Notes under the pieces: generated by a model
Seen by the model: the letters and a program-made list of their open reading frames with translations, nothing else
Told to the model about the DNA's origin: nothing
Databases searched by the model: none
DNA from: Aureobasidium sp. EXF-3400
Lineage: Eukaryota; Ascomycota; Dothideomycetes; Dothideales; Saccotheciaceae
Length of the DNA stretch: 64,000 bases
Assembly (NCBI GenBank): GCA_024195585.1
Contig: SWBL01000207.1
Span: 27,352 to 91,351, forward strand
Reading direction: 5' to 3'
Shown: one piece after another, positions 34,201 to 43,921 of the stretch
Position numbering within the stretch: the first letter of the stretch is position 1
Layout of the letters: each line of letters opens with the position of its first letter
Translations under genes and position numbers: made by a program

Positions 34201-35042
34201 GATGATGTTGAAGTTCTCTTTGAGATAAATACGATGAGGTTTAGGTAGCGGCTTTTGGTATGGTTAAGATCGGAAGAGGTGCGGAGAGTGGGAGGTGCGT
34301 TAGTTCGAAGAAAGCAGCAGCAGGTAAGATTATTGATAAGGTCTGAGCAAAGAGAGCGAACACACAGAAGAGTCGATTTGCGACCTACCAACGGTAGAAA
34401 CCTAGTGAGTACATCCACATCTCAGAGGTTCCATAACGAGACTACAGACACCTCGATCCACATCATCACTGTCAAGTTCGGTAGCTTGACAGTGCTGCAA
34501 CCTTGATCCGTTGATCAGAGTCAGTCTTTCCGATAAGGAAGCACAGCAGAATGTAACATTCGAAAGTCGCCATAGAAGCTTGATGCCGGACTGGAGTAAG
34601 ATAGCCGATCGCTACACGTGGGGCGGGCAAGCTTTCGCCATCGGTCGAACTTGCTCTCTACTTGATGGTATCTTTCATGTCTGGTTGCCTTATGGTGTTG
34701 TATTTGACAAGAAGAAGGAACGATGGACGATAAGACGTCGTTGTAATCGCCGAGTCGCACGGGCTTTCCCGGCACGTGTCACTTTTGCCGGGTGCGGAGA
34801 GGGCAAGAGTGAGGTTACATCCAACCCCAGCTGTTGCTTATCATTACGAGACCACATTTCGTTACTACTCCACAGAATGAACTGTTTCCTGTCGGATGCC
34901 ACGCTGCACCGTCAACCTGTGATTTAGCGACCGCGACCGTAACCGTGACCGTACCTCGGATCCTATCGGCAAGCCTTGGGGGTTGAAGCTTCTCGGCGCG
35001 TGCTGGACGCATGTCATCCTACTCGAGTAGAAGATACCAAAC
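34201..35042. promoter_or_regulatory. Divergent promoter region of dac1 and the GH3-GNAT gene
   Basis: 842 bp separate the two starts. The region contains one perfect match to the Ndt80 site at 34376-34384, 176 bp upstream of dac1. I see no gene in it. Confidence 0.6.
34376..34384 (-). promoter_or_regulatory. Perfect Ndt80-type binding site (MSE)
   Basis: On the minus strand the sequence is GTCGCAAAT, which fits the yeast Ndt80 consensus gNCRCAAAW at every position. A paralogous Ndt80-like regulator is encoded in the same cluster (38796-40488), which makes the site meaningful, but binding is inferred. Confidence 0.5.
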
Positions 35043-38000
35043 ATGGGGACTTCCGACGCTAGCACGTCGAGTGGGCTCTGGGAGAACATGGACAGGTAAA
35101 TCGCCAAAGTCGCGTGGGAGAGCATGCGATCATGCACCAAGTGCATTTTGCTAATCATGGCGTTTCTACTAGAGCCCTGGGCCAGTTGTTTATGATGGTA
35201 AGGCTGACTATTCATATGTCCTTGATCAGTAGTTGACAATTGTATGTAGGGCTTTGATGGAACGGCAGTGACTCCTCAAATACGTACCCTTATACAGGAA
35301 CATCATCTCGGATCGATCCTTCTGACAGCTAAGAATCTTAAGTGTAAGTAGATCTTTCTTCTTCTGCCTATTGGGCAGCGCCTTCTCCGAACATGCGCTT
35401 TGTAGGGCCGCGATCAAGCCGTGGTGATCAAGCATAGTAGGGAAGTAGCGGTCAGCCTTGGAGGAAATCCTATCCCGGTGCTTCTGAGTCGGAGCTTCGC
35501 CACGACCATCGAATAACATACATGTCTGCTCTCGAGTATACTGACACGATTCTCAGCCGCCGAAGACACAAGTGCTCTTGTGTACGAACTACAAAAGTGC
35601 GCTTTCGATGCCGGCCACCCAGTACCTCTATTGATCGGTATCGACCAAGAAAATGGAGGAGTCAACTCTCTTTTCGATGATATTTTCATCCGGCAGTACC
35701 CTTCAGCCATGGGCATTGCCGCCTCAGGAGATCCCGACCTCGCATACAAAGTTGCAAAGGCCAGCGCAGAGGAGATTTCTGCCTGTGGAGTGAACTGGAT
35801 CATGGGACCCTGCTTGGATGTCCTTACCAACACTCGAAATCAGCCGCTTGGCGTTCGTACGACTGGCGACGACCCAGTGCAGTGCTCAGAGTACGGAGTG
35901 GCATTCATGAAAGGCTACCAGGAAGCTGGGATCTGTACCATGGGCAAGCACTTTCCGTCGTACGGCAATCTTGAGTTCTTAGGATCTTCTCTGGATGTGC
36001 CAACGATTACCGAATCATTGGAACAATTAAGTCTGAGCGCTCTGATACCTTTTCGTGATGCCATCAAACAAGGTCTTGACTCTATCATGGTTGGAGGTTG
36101 TGCAATGTCATCAGCCGGACTGAACGTTATGCACGCTTGTCTCTCAGACCGAGTTGTTGATGGATTGTTGAGGAAAGAGCTTGGCTTCGACGGCGTCGTT
36201 GTTAGCGAATGCCTTGAGATGGACTCGCTTTGTCAGAATATTGGAGTCAACGGTGGCACGGTCATGGCTGCCAACGCTGGCTGTGATATCTTATTGCTGT
36301 GCAGATCATTCCAGCATCAGCTGGAGGCTATCAGTGGCTTCAAGCTTGGCTTGGAGAACTCTCAGATTACCACTGATAGAGTCCGTCGATCACTCAACAG
36401 AGTTTTGGCGATGAAGTCAAGGTGTACGTCCTGGGAGAAGGCTTTGAACCCACCAGGCATCAATCTCCTGTCGAGACTCCAACCGTCACATACGAATCTC
36501 TCCACCAAAGCATATAACTCAAGTATCACCGTCGTGAGGGATCAGAACGGATTCCTGCCTCTGACAAACATCATCGAACCAGAGGAAGAGTTGCTTCTCC
36601 TGACGCCGCTGGTAAAACCGCTTGCTGCATCTGCAGCTTCGCGTGCACTATCATCACACACTTCTATCGACTCGCCGGAACCTCAATGGGAGCGAGGTAA
36701 TCCGGGTCTGAGTGGGGAGAGAGTATTTCGAGAACTGGGCAGATCGCTCGCTCGTCAACGCACTGGCCGAGTACTCCACACTAGCTACACAGCGAATGGT
36801 GTTCGACCTCAACACGAGAGCCTGATTAATAGAGCCAGTGCGGTTGTTGTTGTCACAGCAGATGCCAACAGGAACATGTATCAGAACGGGTTCACCAAAC
36901 ACGTTTCTATGATCTGCAGTATGCAACAAACAACTGGTGGCGAGAAGAAGATCAAGCCTTTGATCGTTGTGGCAGTCAGTTCACCATATGACTTCTCGAC
37001 GGACACGTCCATTGGAACATATGTCTGTACCTACGACTTTACAGAGACCGCGATGGTGTCACTAGTCAAGGTATTACATGGGGATGTCACGCCGACTGGA
37101 TCTCTCCCTGGCACGATCAGCCGTAGCGCAAAGCTTACGCAGTCGAAGACACACTGGCTAGTCGAGACCTTTAACGAAGAACGAGATGCACTCGCCCTGG
37201 ACAATCTGATCAAAGAGATCATAGAATGGACAGCACCAAATCAACGATCAGAGCTCAGTGGAGCAACCTCGAATACATTCCTCCTCCGTCAGCAAAACGT
37301 CCTGGAAACACACTTTGTCGTCCGCAACAGCAGTACTTCAGCTCTATACGGGTTCTGCTCAACCTACTTCTTCAAGTCCACCGGTACAGGCGCTATCGGC
37401 GCGCTCTTCGTCGACCCAGGAAGACGCAAACTGTCCATCGGACAAAGTCTACACGATCGCGCCATTCGAACTCTGCTTCAGAGAGAAGGCATCAAGCGCT
37501 TCCAACTAGGTTCCAGACTGCCCAGCATATACCTCGGTATCCCCTCTGACCACAGCACCGAGCGCAAGCGACTTCGCTCCTGGTTCGCAAATGTGGGTTG
37601 GAACACCGCACTCTCCCGTCCCGTCTGCAGTATGGTAATGCGGAACCTACAATCCTGGTCTCCACCAGAAGGGATGGCGCAATCACTTCAAGGCGCGGGT
37701 GCAGAGTTCGATCTCGTGAGGGGATGGGAACACTCGCGTGCAATTCTCGACCATATCAAAACCAACAGTCGACAGGGTCTAGCTGAAGTCTACAAACTCG
37801 CCCTCGCCGACCCTGTCTCTTGCGGCATCGTACGCGCCATTCGCCCTGAAGATGGCAGCATAGTCGGCACAGTGGTGCTCTACAACGCCACATCCTCACT
37901 TGCTGAATTCATTCCTGCACTCAAGGACGAAGCGTCCTCGGAGTCTGAAGTGCAAGTCAGCGGTGGTATAAGCTCTCCTGTTGTCTCACCCTCAGCAGGC

Positions 38001-38195
38001 GAATACGCTACTATCCTTCAGAGTCTAATTTTGCTGGGTGTCAAGCAAGTGAAGAAACAGGGTTGTGCATCTTGTGTGCTGGACTACATGGATGTAGATG
38101 GCAATTCCGACGGATTGTCGACTATGGGCTTTTCTACAGTGCATACGTTTGACGAAGTTTCTTGTGATGCGGCTACCATTACTAGGGCTAAGTGA
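35043..38195 (+). CDS. nag3: GH3 beta-N-acetylglucosaminidase fused to a GNAT acetyltransferase domain
   Basis: Four exons: 35043-35095, 35173-35197, 35250-35343 and 35557-38195, with introns of 77, 52 and 213 bp, give 936 aa. No signal peptide is seen, so it is probably intracellular. Residues about 20-560 are a GH3 (NagZ-like) enzyme: LGQLFMMGFDG, LLTAKNL, PLLIGIDQENGGVNSL, GKHFPSYGNLEFLGSSLDVP, MVGGCAMSSAGLNVMHACLS, GFDGVVVSECLEMDSL. The usual nucleophile position (D in bacterial NagZ) reads Glu here (S-E-C-L-E-M). From about residue 600 a GNAT domain follows: HFVVRNSS, then IGALFVDPGRRKLSIGQSLHDRAIRTL (acetyl-CoA loop) and a second GNAT-like half. The fusion is known in fungal GlcNAc clusters. 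It should release GlcNAc from chito-oligomers or glycans. Confidence 0.88.
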
Positions 38196-38795
38196 GAGTG
38201 AAAGAGGAGGAGGATACGGTATTGTTTTCGAGTCATTCGTTTGAGCATCCAATACAGATGTCAAGTATAAGTATGAGAACAGTCTTTATTACTATAATAC
38301 CGATGCTCCTTCCTACTCGGGTTCTCGTTTCCGTTCTCGTGACTTCTCTGGGCGGTTCACAATAGGCAATCATTTCCAAAACAACGCCTCACGAACTGCC
38401 GCAAAGCTAACCTTGTACATCTGATTCGAGCCCGGAGGGCTCGAATGGTCGCAGTGGTCGAGGGTGTGAAACCTGCTGCTCGCAGGATTGCCAAAATTCT
38501 GGCAGCCTACACACGACCCCGACATGCAACGTCGTTCTCGATCTGGCAACCTCGATTGTGAAGTGTCTTGGAGACCTCGGAGAGGTGATCGAGTAACCTT
38601 CTGCTGTCGGCTAGTGTCCCCATCTTTCCTGGCAGCATTGATCATGCTTGGTGGTGCTGCCTCAGCTGCGCGCATAAGAAAGACCAAATACCTTGCTGTG
38701 GTTCACCGGATCATTTTGCCTGTTGTCGTGGCAGATTGGCAAGCGGCAGGCGAACGCAACATCAGGTTGGCAAACATTAACCAAAGGACGCTATC
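38196..38795. other. Intergenic, 600 bp, between convergent nag3 and the Ndt80-like gene
   Basis: Both genes end here. It contains a perfect 10-bp inverted repeat at 38424-38446. An open frame of 110 codons on the plus strand overlaps the end of the Ndt80-like gene and looks like a shadow. Confidence 0.5.
38424..38446. repeat. Perfect hairpin, 10-bp arms, GGA loop
   Basis: ATTCGAGCCC and GGGCTCGAAT are exact reverse complements separated by GGA. It lies 228 bp after the nag3 stop and 350 bp after the end of the convergent Ndt80-like gene. As RNA it would form a stable stem-loop on either strand; as DNA the centre (CCCGGAGGG) also resembles a palindromic site for a fungal Zn2Cys6 factor. Confidence 0.8.
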
Positions 38796-40488
38796 TCATC
38801 CGACGTCCTCACTAAAGTAGCGTTTGTTCTTGAGACGACTCAAGCGATCTCGAGCCTTGTTTTCCGGCAGGGGATTGATGTGATGCACAACGTGCGGGCG
38901 ATATACAGCGTCGACGGGGGGTTGCCAGTCATCCAGACTAAGAGGAAAGTACTCGTACAATAAGTCTGCACTCTCATCTGGACTGCTGCCCACCTGCAAG
39001 GCGAGGGCAGAAGGTGTACTCGCGGCTCGACCTGCAGCTATACGCTTGCCTGTGTTACCGTTCTTGGGAGGGCTCATGGAAGTCTGTTTGGGCTCTTCCT
39101 CGTCGGTAAGAGATAGCTTTTGCGGCCCTTGAGCTGGTGCGGGCATGTTTGATGCCTGCCGTAATAGATCAGGAGACGAGACAGCGTAATCCTTAGGGTC
39201 AGAGAGCCGCGCTGTAGGAGGTATCGCAGTTCTAGCAGTTTGCTGGAATGCGTTGTTGAACAGCGGGGGTGCTTGAAAGTTTGTATTGTCGAAAGTGGCG
39301 ACAGCAGGGGTCTCATTTCTGGGGACCGTGGTCGCACTATTCCGTGAAAGCTTGCGAGCATGACCAGGATCTGCCTGGGAAGCCAGACGCGGTCTTGGAG
39401 CTGCTGTAGTAGGCTTTTTCGTATGCGTTCCATTTCCAGTGAGCAGAATGTCCTTTCGCGATTGAAAGTTCCTGGGGCTTCGACCTCTGACAACAATAGG
39501 ATTTGATTTGGCATGGCAAATGGTGACTTTACCACCTGTTGCGAGTGTGGCTACGACCTTGAGATGAACGATGAAATGTTGTTGTAGCTCTTTCCTCCTT
39601 CCGTTGTTGGCCGTAGCGCTCCGGAACTGCAAGCGCTTCCAATGGAACGGAAAGGTTGCGAAGTTGGAATCTCCCTCCTGAGCAGTGGTAGGATCCAATG
39701 TTATTGCCGGCGGTTCCTTCTCGGATCTTTCCTCCGTAGTAGAGTTTCCATTGGGTGGAGTCTTCCAAGGAACACAGATGATCTTGGTAGGAGTTCCTTC
39801 GGCAGACTCTGTTGCTGAGATGATCAGCTCTTGAGAGACGATTGGGATTTGTTCCGTCTGCTCGGTGACAATATTGCGCAGGGCTCGCGGAACCACGACA
39901 CTACCCGAGACCTGGAAGATGTTGCGGCGGTAGCACATCAACTCAGTGTTCTCAGCTGGCTTCACCCAGGCCGACTTTTCGGTGAAGAAGAGTCCCAGTA
40001 AGTCGGCGGTTAAGCTTACGGACACCTGACGGAAGTTGTAGTCGAGCAGAGCGTAGTCGTACTCGGGCGGAGTGAACTTCAGATATGTGTGGCCTTGTTC
40101 TATCGCTATTTCTTTCGCGTCTTGTGTATCGTGAGCATCTTGGGTCCCTGTCTCGGCAATCGTCTCAAAGGCTCCAACGGCATCGGAGAAGGCATCGTCG
40201 AAAGTGCTGGAGAATCGCTTGAGGGAAGGCGTTGTCTGTGGAGGCGGCAGCTGATAGTATTCATCTCTGTAATGACAGCGGTCAGCAAGACTGGTGCAGT
40301 ACAGAGTCGTATTTCGATTGCAAGTACCCTGGGTAGACGGTCTGCGAGTCGTAGGTCGAGTATTGTTCCATAAAGTCACTCGGCATCATCATCATGTTGT
40401 TGTACATGTTGGAACCTGAAGCGGCATTGTCGACGGACTCAAAATTGGTGGCCATATAGGTCATGGATATCGGGTCGAAACCCTCCAT
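38796..40488 (-). CDS. ron1: Ndt80-like (p53-type fold) transcription factor, RON1-like regulator of GlcNAc use
   Basis: Exons 40328-40488 and 38796-40266 (61-bp phase-2 intron) give 543 aa. The start is the first ATG (MEGFDPISMTYM), followed by a Met/Asn-rich stretch. The Ndt80 DNA-binding domain occupies about residues 100-300: TYLKFTPPEYDYALLDYNFRQVSVS, CYRRNIFQVSGSV, FPFHWKRLQFRSATANNGRRKELQQHF, ICHAKSNPIVVRGRSPRNFQSRKD, the last being the signature of the family. The C-terminal part is Pro/Ser/Thr-rich and disordered. In Trichoderma reesei the Ndt80-like protein RON1 sits in and activates the GlcNAc cluster; this gene has the same position. It is convergent with nag3 and upstream of the kinase and transporter genes. 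Confidence 0.88.
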
Positions 40489-41401
40489 GATTGCGTTTGG
40501 GTGTAATGTCTTCGCGACTGCGATGTGACTGTCGAAGCATTCGACTATGTTGTATGGAGAGGGTATATAGACCAAAGGTTACGTGAGGGCCGAGGAGACC
40601 TTTTCAAGCGTCGCGACAACTAACAAGTTCAGTTATGGCAAGGTCGACGAGTAACAGAACAAGTCGATTCAGGAAGTCGCGGTTTGCTCGTCGCGTGTGA
40701 TACGTCGGACGGTCTGCAGTGCCAGCTTCTGCTCACCGACCTGGCCCAGTTTCAGTGTGTGTCACTCGACCTTTCCGATATATGGCAAAAGTCTCTTGAG
40801 ACCTTGGAAAGTTGCAACACTCTTGCCATAGCGTACTATGGAAGCATTGGTAGAGGGGAGAGCGGATGCTACCACCATGTGCGGACTCTGCGGAGACCGG
40901 AGGAGACCCTTCCCCTCCCAAACCGGCCGTCCCGAACTGCCCGAATCAAACGCTGCCGACCGAGTGGCTTATCTTATCGCCCTCGGCTTAATGAGAGCCC
41001 ATGGTATCGACCTCTCAGTGCTACCAGAGTGTCTCGCGAGATGTGTCGAAACGCCTGCATTGATCTTTGACCGAGTGCTGGGCTTATCCCTTACATTCGC
41101 GGCTCAGATCGTTGGACGACAAGCATACTTAATAAGACTTTAATATCATGTTGGTCGAACAACTCGTCCTGCTTGACCCTACTGGCACTATGTGCCGACA
41201 GATTTCTTCTACTGACCATATTAATACTGTTGGATTCTGTGATTGAATCGTCGCTAATCTCAAGTGTACCACTCGGCTAAATGTGAAACCTTCTACCTGC
41301 ATGCAACATGCAACAAATGCTCCATATATCCCGTAACGCCGCCAGAAAATATCAAATGCAGTTCGCTCAAATGCGACATGGTCTTTCGAGCATCCAGCGT
41401 A
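40489..41401. promoter_or_regulatory. Upstream region of the Ndt80-like gene and 3' flank of the kinase gene, 913 bp
   Basis: Both flanking genes are on the minus strand, so this holds the promoter of the Ndt80-like gene and the end of the kinase gene. A possible small plus-strand gene (40838-41143) is listed separately. Confidence 0.5.
40838..41143 (+). CDS. Possible small orphan protein, weakly supported
   Basis: An intact ATG-started frame of 101 aa lies inside the promoter region of the Ndt80-like gene. It begins MEALVEGRADATTMCGLCGD, with a CGLCGD motif, and continues as an Ala/Leu-rich, amphipathic-looking sequence (ADRVAYLIALGLMRAHGIDL). No family is recognised. Composition looks more protein-like than the other open frames in gaps, but there is no independent support; chance is a fair explanation. 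Confidence 0.22.
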   Translation: MEALVEGRADATTMCGLCGDRRRPFPSQTGRPELPESNAADRVAYLIALGLMRAHGIDLSVLPECLARCVETPALIFDRVLGLSLTFAAQIVGRQAYLIRL

Positions 41402-42916
41402 CTAGACTTCGGACTCAGAAGCGGCTGCAACAGCTGCGCCGAACACCGAACTCTCCGGGGCCATCTCAATAGAGACGGTACCTCGACTGTGGCCGCTGAT
41501 CACGACCAGCTCATCAAGGTGGTTCTGGCACCTCGAGCGGAAACCTGGATACTTCTCCATCACTGTACCATTGCAAGCTACTGTTGCGTGCGTTCGATGC
41601 TGCTGCGCAAGCTGTGTGTCAACAGTATTCGGCGAGGCTACAAGGCCGTGTTGAAGCGACCAGAGTGCGTGAACGGCCGTAGCCACTAGTGCAGCTGCAC
41701 GCCCTGATACAAGCCGGCTGACTTGTTTGACGAAGTAGAGGTCTCTTGATGAAGGCATGCGGCCAGCGGGCAGAGGATGCGCAGACGTGAAAGCGTTTGC
41801 AGCCCTGCACAGAGCGGAAGATGAATCACTTTCAAACACAGCGATCGTTCCGGTGTCCAGCGAGTACGGCTCCTGAAGTTTGGCCGGCATCATACCGCTG
41901 AACAGATCAGCAGTCTCAATAGCCTCAATAAGGATAAGGCGCACCAGTTCGCCAAGATATCTTCCACTAACTCTGTATTCAAGAGGTTGGAAATCTGGCA
42001 TGTGGTGTGTAGCGTTGAGATATTGATCCCATCTCGAGGTTGGAAGCACGTCCTTGCCAAACATACTTAGCTCAGTGTTGACAAGCACGTCTTTAGCAGA
42101 CGCGTGCCATTTCTCTGAGCGACTTCCATACTTTTCTCGTGATAGTGCAGAAACCGGTAGATATATGGCCGAGTTCATACCAGTGCCCAGGATGAGCGAA
42201 AGTCGAGTCGAAGGGTCTCGATAGGCCTGTGAGAGCAGTGTTGCTGAGGAATCGTTGATGATTGCTTGAAGTTGAACTTGAAGATTCCGTTGCTTGCAAG
42301 AATCCATGAGGAGGTCATACAAATCCTGCCCCTCAACACCGTGAGTAGCACGGAATCCCTTACCCATAGTCAGGATAGAGCCACTGCATGTAGAGGTTTG
42401 CTCGATGGGAAATGACCATGACATTGCCATGGACAGTGGAACGGCAGCACTTTTGTCCGAGCCGAGGACTTCCTCTATCCTGGCGGCCATCCAGTCGAAG
42501 AAGGCCTTCCCTTTCAAGTCCCGTATGGACTGGTCTATGACGAAGCTCTTCATCCTCTTGATATCCATTACATCTCCGGCCGACTCCTTCCCGCTAAGAT
42601 GAACGATTGCGATGCGGAAGGTCGAGCCGCCGACGTCCAGGGCAACAAAGTCGCCAGATTCATGGCCAGTGGGCAAGGCGTAGTGAAAGGACGGCAACAT
42701 GCATATGTTTGAGGATTGTAGTTTTGTGCGAAACTCGGCCTGGAGTTGTTCTGACATGGCATGCAGGCTCCGTGGGCGCAGAGGTGTCTCGAAAAGACTC
42801 TCTACGTCATGTAAGAGTTTGTCCATGCTCCTTGTGCGCGAGCTCTGTGTTTCTATGCCAAAGGCATCTTTGTTTGGCGACGGCAGTTGTAGAGGCTGGA
42901 TCAACGAGGCTAGCAT
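41402..42916 (-). CDS. hxk3: Hexokinase-family GlcNAc kinase
   Basis: A single exon encodes 504 aa. The hexokinase fold is clear: GDFVALDVGGSTFRIAIV (phosphate 1), SMAMSWSFPIEQTS (sugar-binding loop), GKGF, AIINDSSATLLSQAY (catalytic Asp in N-D-S), LSLILGTGMNSAIYL (phosphate 2), NTELSMFGKD, SGRYLGELVRLIL and CNGTVMEKYPGF (adenosine site) and SVFGAAVAAA at the end. The sequence departs from glucokinase/hexokinase at several sites (for example NDSSATL instead of NDTVGTL), as in the GlcNAc-kinase subgroup (Candida Hxk1/Nag5, Trichoderma HXK3). It should phosphorylate imported GlcNAc to GlcNAc-6-P. Substrate is inferred from the subgroup and the cluster. Confidence 0.88.
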   Translation of the reverse strand: MLASLIQPLQLPSPNKDAFGIETQSSRTRSMDKLLHDVESLFETPLRPRSLHAMSEQLQAEFRTKLQSSNICMLPSFHYALPTGHESGDFVALDVGGSTFRIAIVHLSGKESAGDVMDIKRMKSFVIDQSIRDLKGKAFFDWMAARIEEVLGSDKSAAVPLSMAMSWSFPIEQTSTCSGSILTMGKGFRATHGVEGQDLYDLLMDSCKQRNLQVQLQAIINDSSATLLSQAYRDPSTRLSLILGTGMNSAIYLPVSALSREKYGSRSEKWHASAKDVLVNTELSMFGKDVLPTSRWDQYLNATHHMPDFQPLEYRVSGRYLGELVRLILIEAIETADLFSGMMPAKLQEPYSLDTGTIAVFESDSSSALCRAANAFTSAHPLPAGRMPSSRDLYFVKQVSRLVSGRAAALVATAVHALWSLQHGLVASPNTVDTQLAQQHRTHATVACNGTVMEKYPGFRSRCQNHLDELVVISGHSRGTVSIEMAPESSVFGAAVAAASESEV

Positions 42917-43921
42917 GGCAGTCAGATAGGTGCGTGACGCTTCTGTAGGGCTTCGACGTGTAGTAGATGGCGACGATGGCGGCTTGTGGAAGTGGTCCGG
43001 CTGTAGTGATAAATGCTTGGTCGATGGATGGATGCGTATTGACCTGTTGACCAGTCACTTGCTTAGATGGACTATTTAGTTATGTATCACAGCTGTAAGG
43101 ACAAGAGCGGCCCACAGCAGATGTTTCGGGAAGCGCAGGGATTAGCAGAAATGGAAGCAATACGGATGCTGCCAGACGTGATGGCTCGCGTCCAGCACGG
43201 CATGGGGCATGGTCAGTCAAAGTTGCAGTCGTAACAGGATGCTTTGGTTGCAGCAAATCACTCCAAGTGGATCAACGCGGCGGCGGGGGGGGGATTTCCT
43301 GACGCTTCACCGTCCCATCAAGATCCGACTCTCCTACAACGATTGCTCAACACACGACCACCGACAATAGCCGCTCGCTCTGTATATCCGGATAAGGCTT
43401 GGTCATACCCCTAGCCACGACACCATTCCAGACTGTTGCAATCTTCAGCCTGCCCTAGGCCTCTGCGCTGGTCATCAACAACACTTCTTCGATGATGTTA
43501 CATCGGCAATCCGCGATCGGCACGAAGCACCAACTTGAGGCCCGTGATCGCTCGTCCACTCATGCTTTTTACACGCTCTACTCATACAGCGCCGCGCCTT
43601 CTTCCACCTTGTCCACGTCCCGAGACTACCTCAAAGCTGTCATATCGATGTGACCGCATGTGCTATCAGGACATTCCTGCTGTCCCCATGTTGGTTTTTT
43701 GAACACCGCATGACATCAAATCAATCACTTTGCCAAGCATTTTATGTTACACTGAATCTCTAGCCTGTATCGATTGGATACTCATGAAATTGCTTGCATC
43801 ATTACAAAGTAGTAGGTAGGTACGCTATACGAGGGAACTAACATTGGACCGGTTTGGTGAACCAGTCCGACCATACCGAGAAGCAGGATCAGCCGCATCA
43901 GCCTGGAACTGACTTGCAATT
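42917..43921. promoter_or_regulatory. Upstream region of the kinase gene, 1005 bp
   Basis: It holds the kinase promoter and the 3' flank of the transporter gene. I see no gene. A run of nine G lies at about 43285-43293. I found no complete Ndt80-type site here. Confidence 0.5.

Noticed and set aside
38488..38820. 110-codon plus-strand frame between nag3 and the Ndt80-like gene
   Set aside because: Overlaps the conserved end of the Ndt80-like CDS and shows no domain or homologous motif.
43285..43293. Run of nine G in the kinase upstream region
   Set aside because: An isolated homopolymer; without further G-runs nearby it does not support a G-quadruplex or other element.
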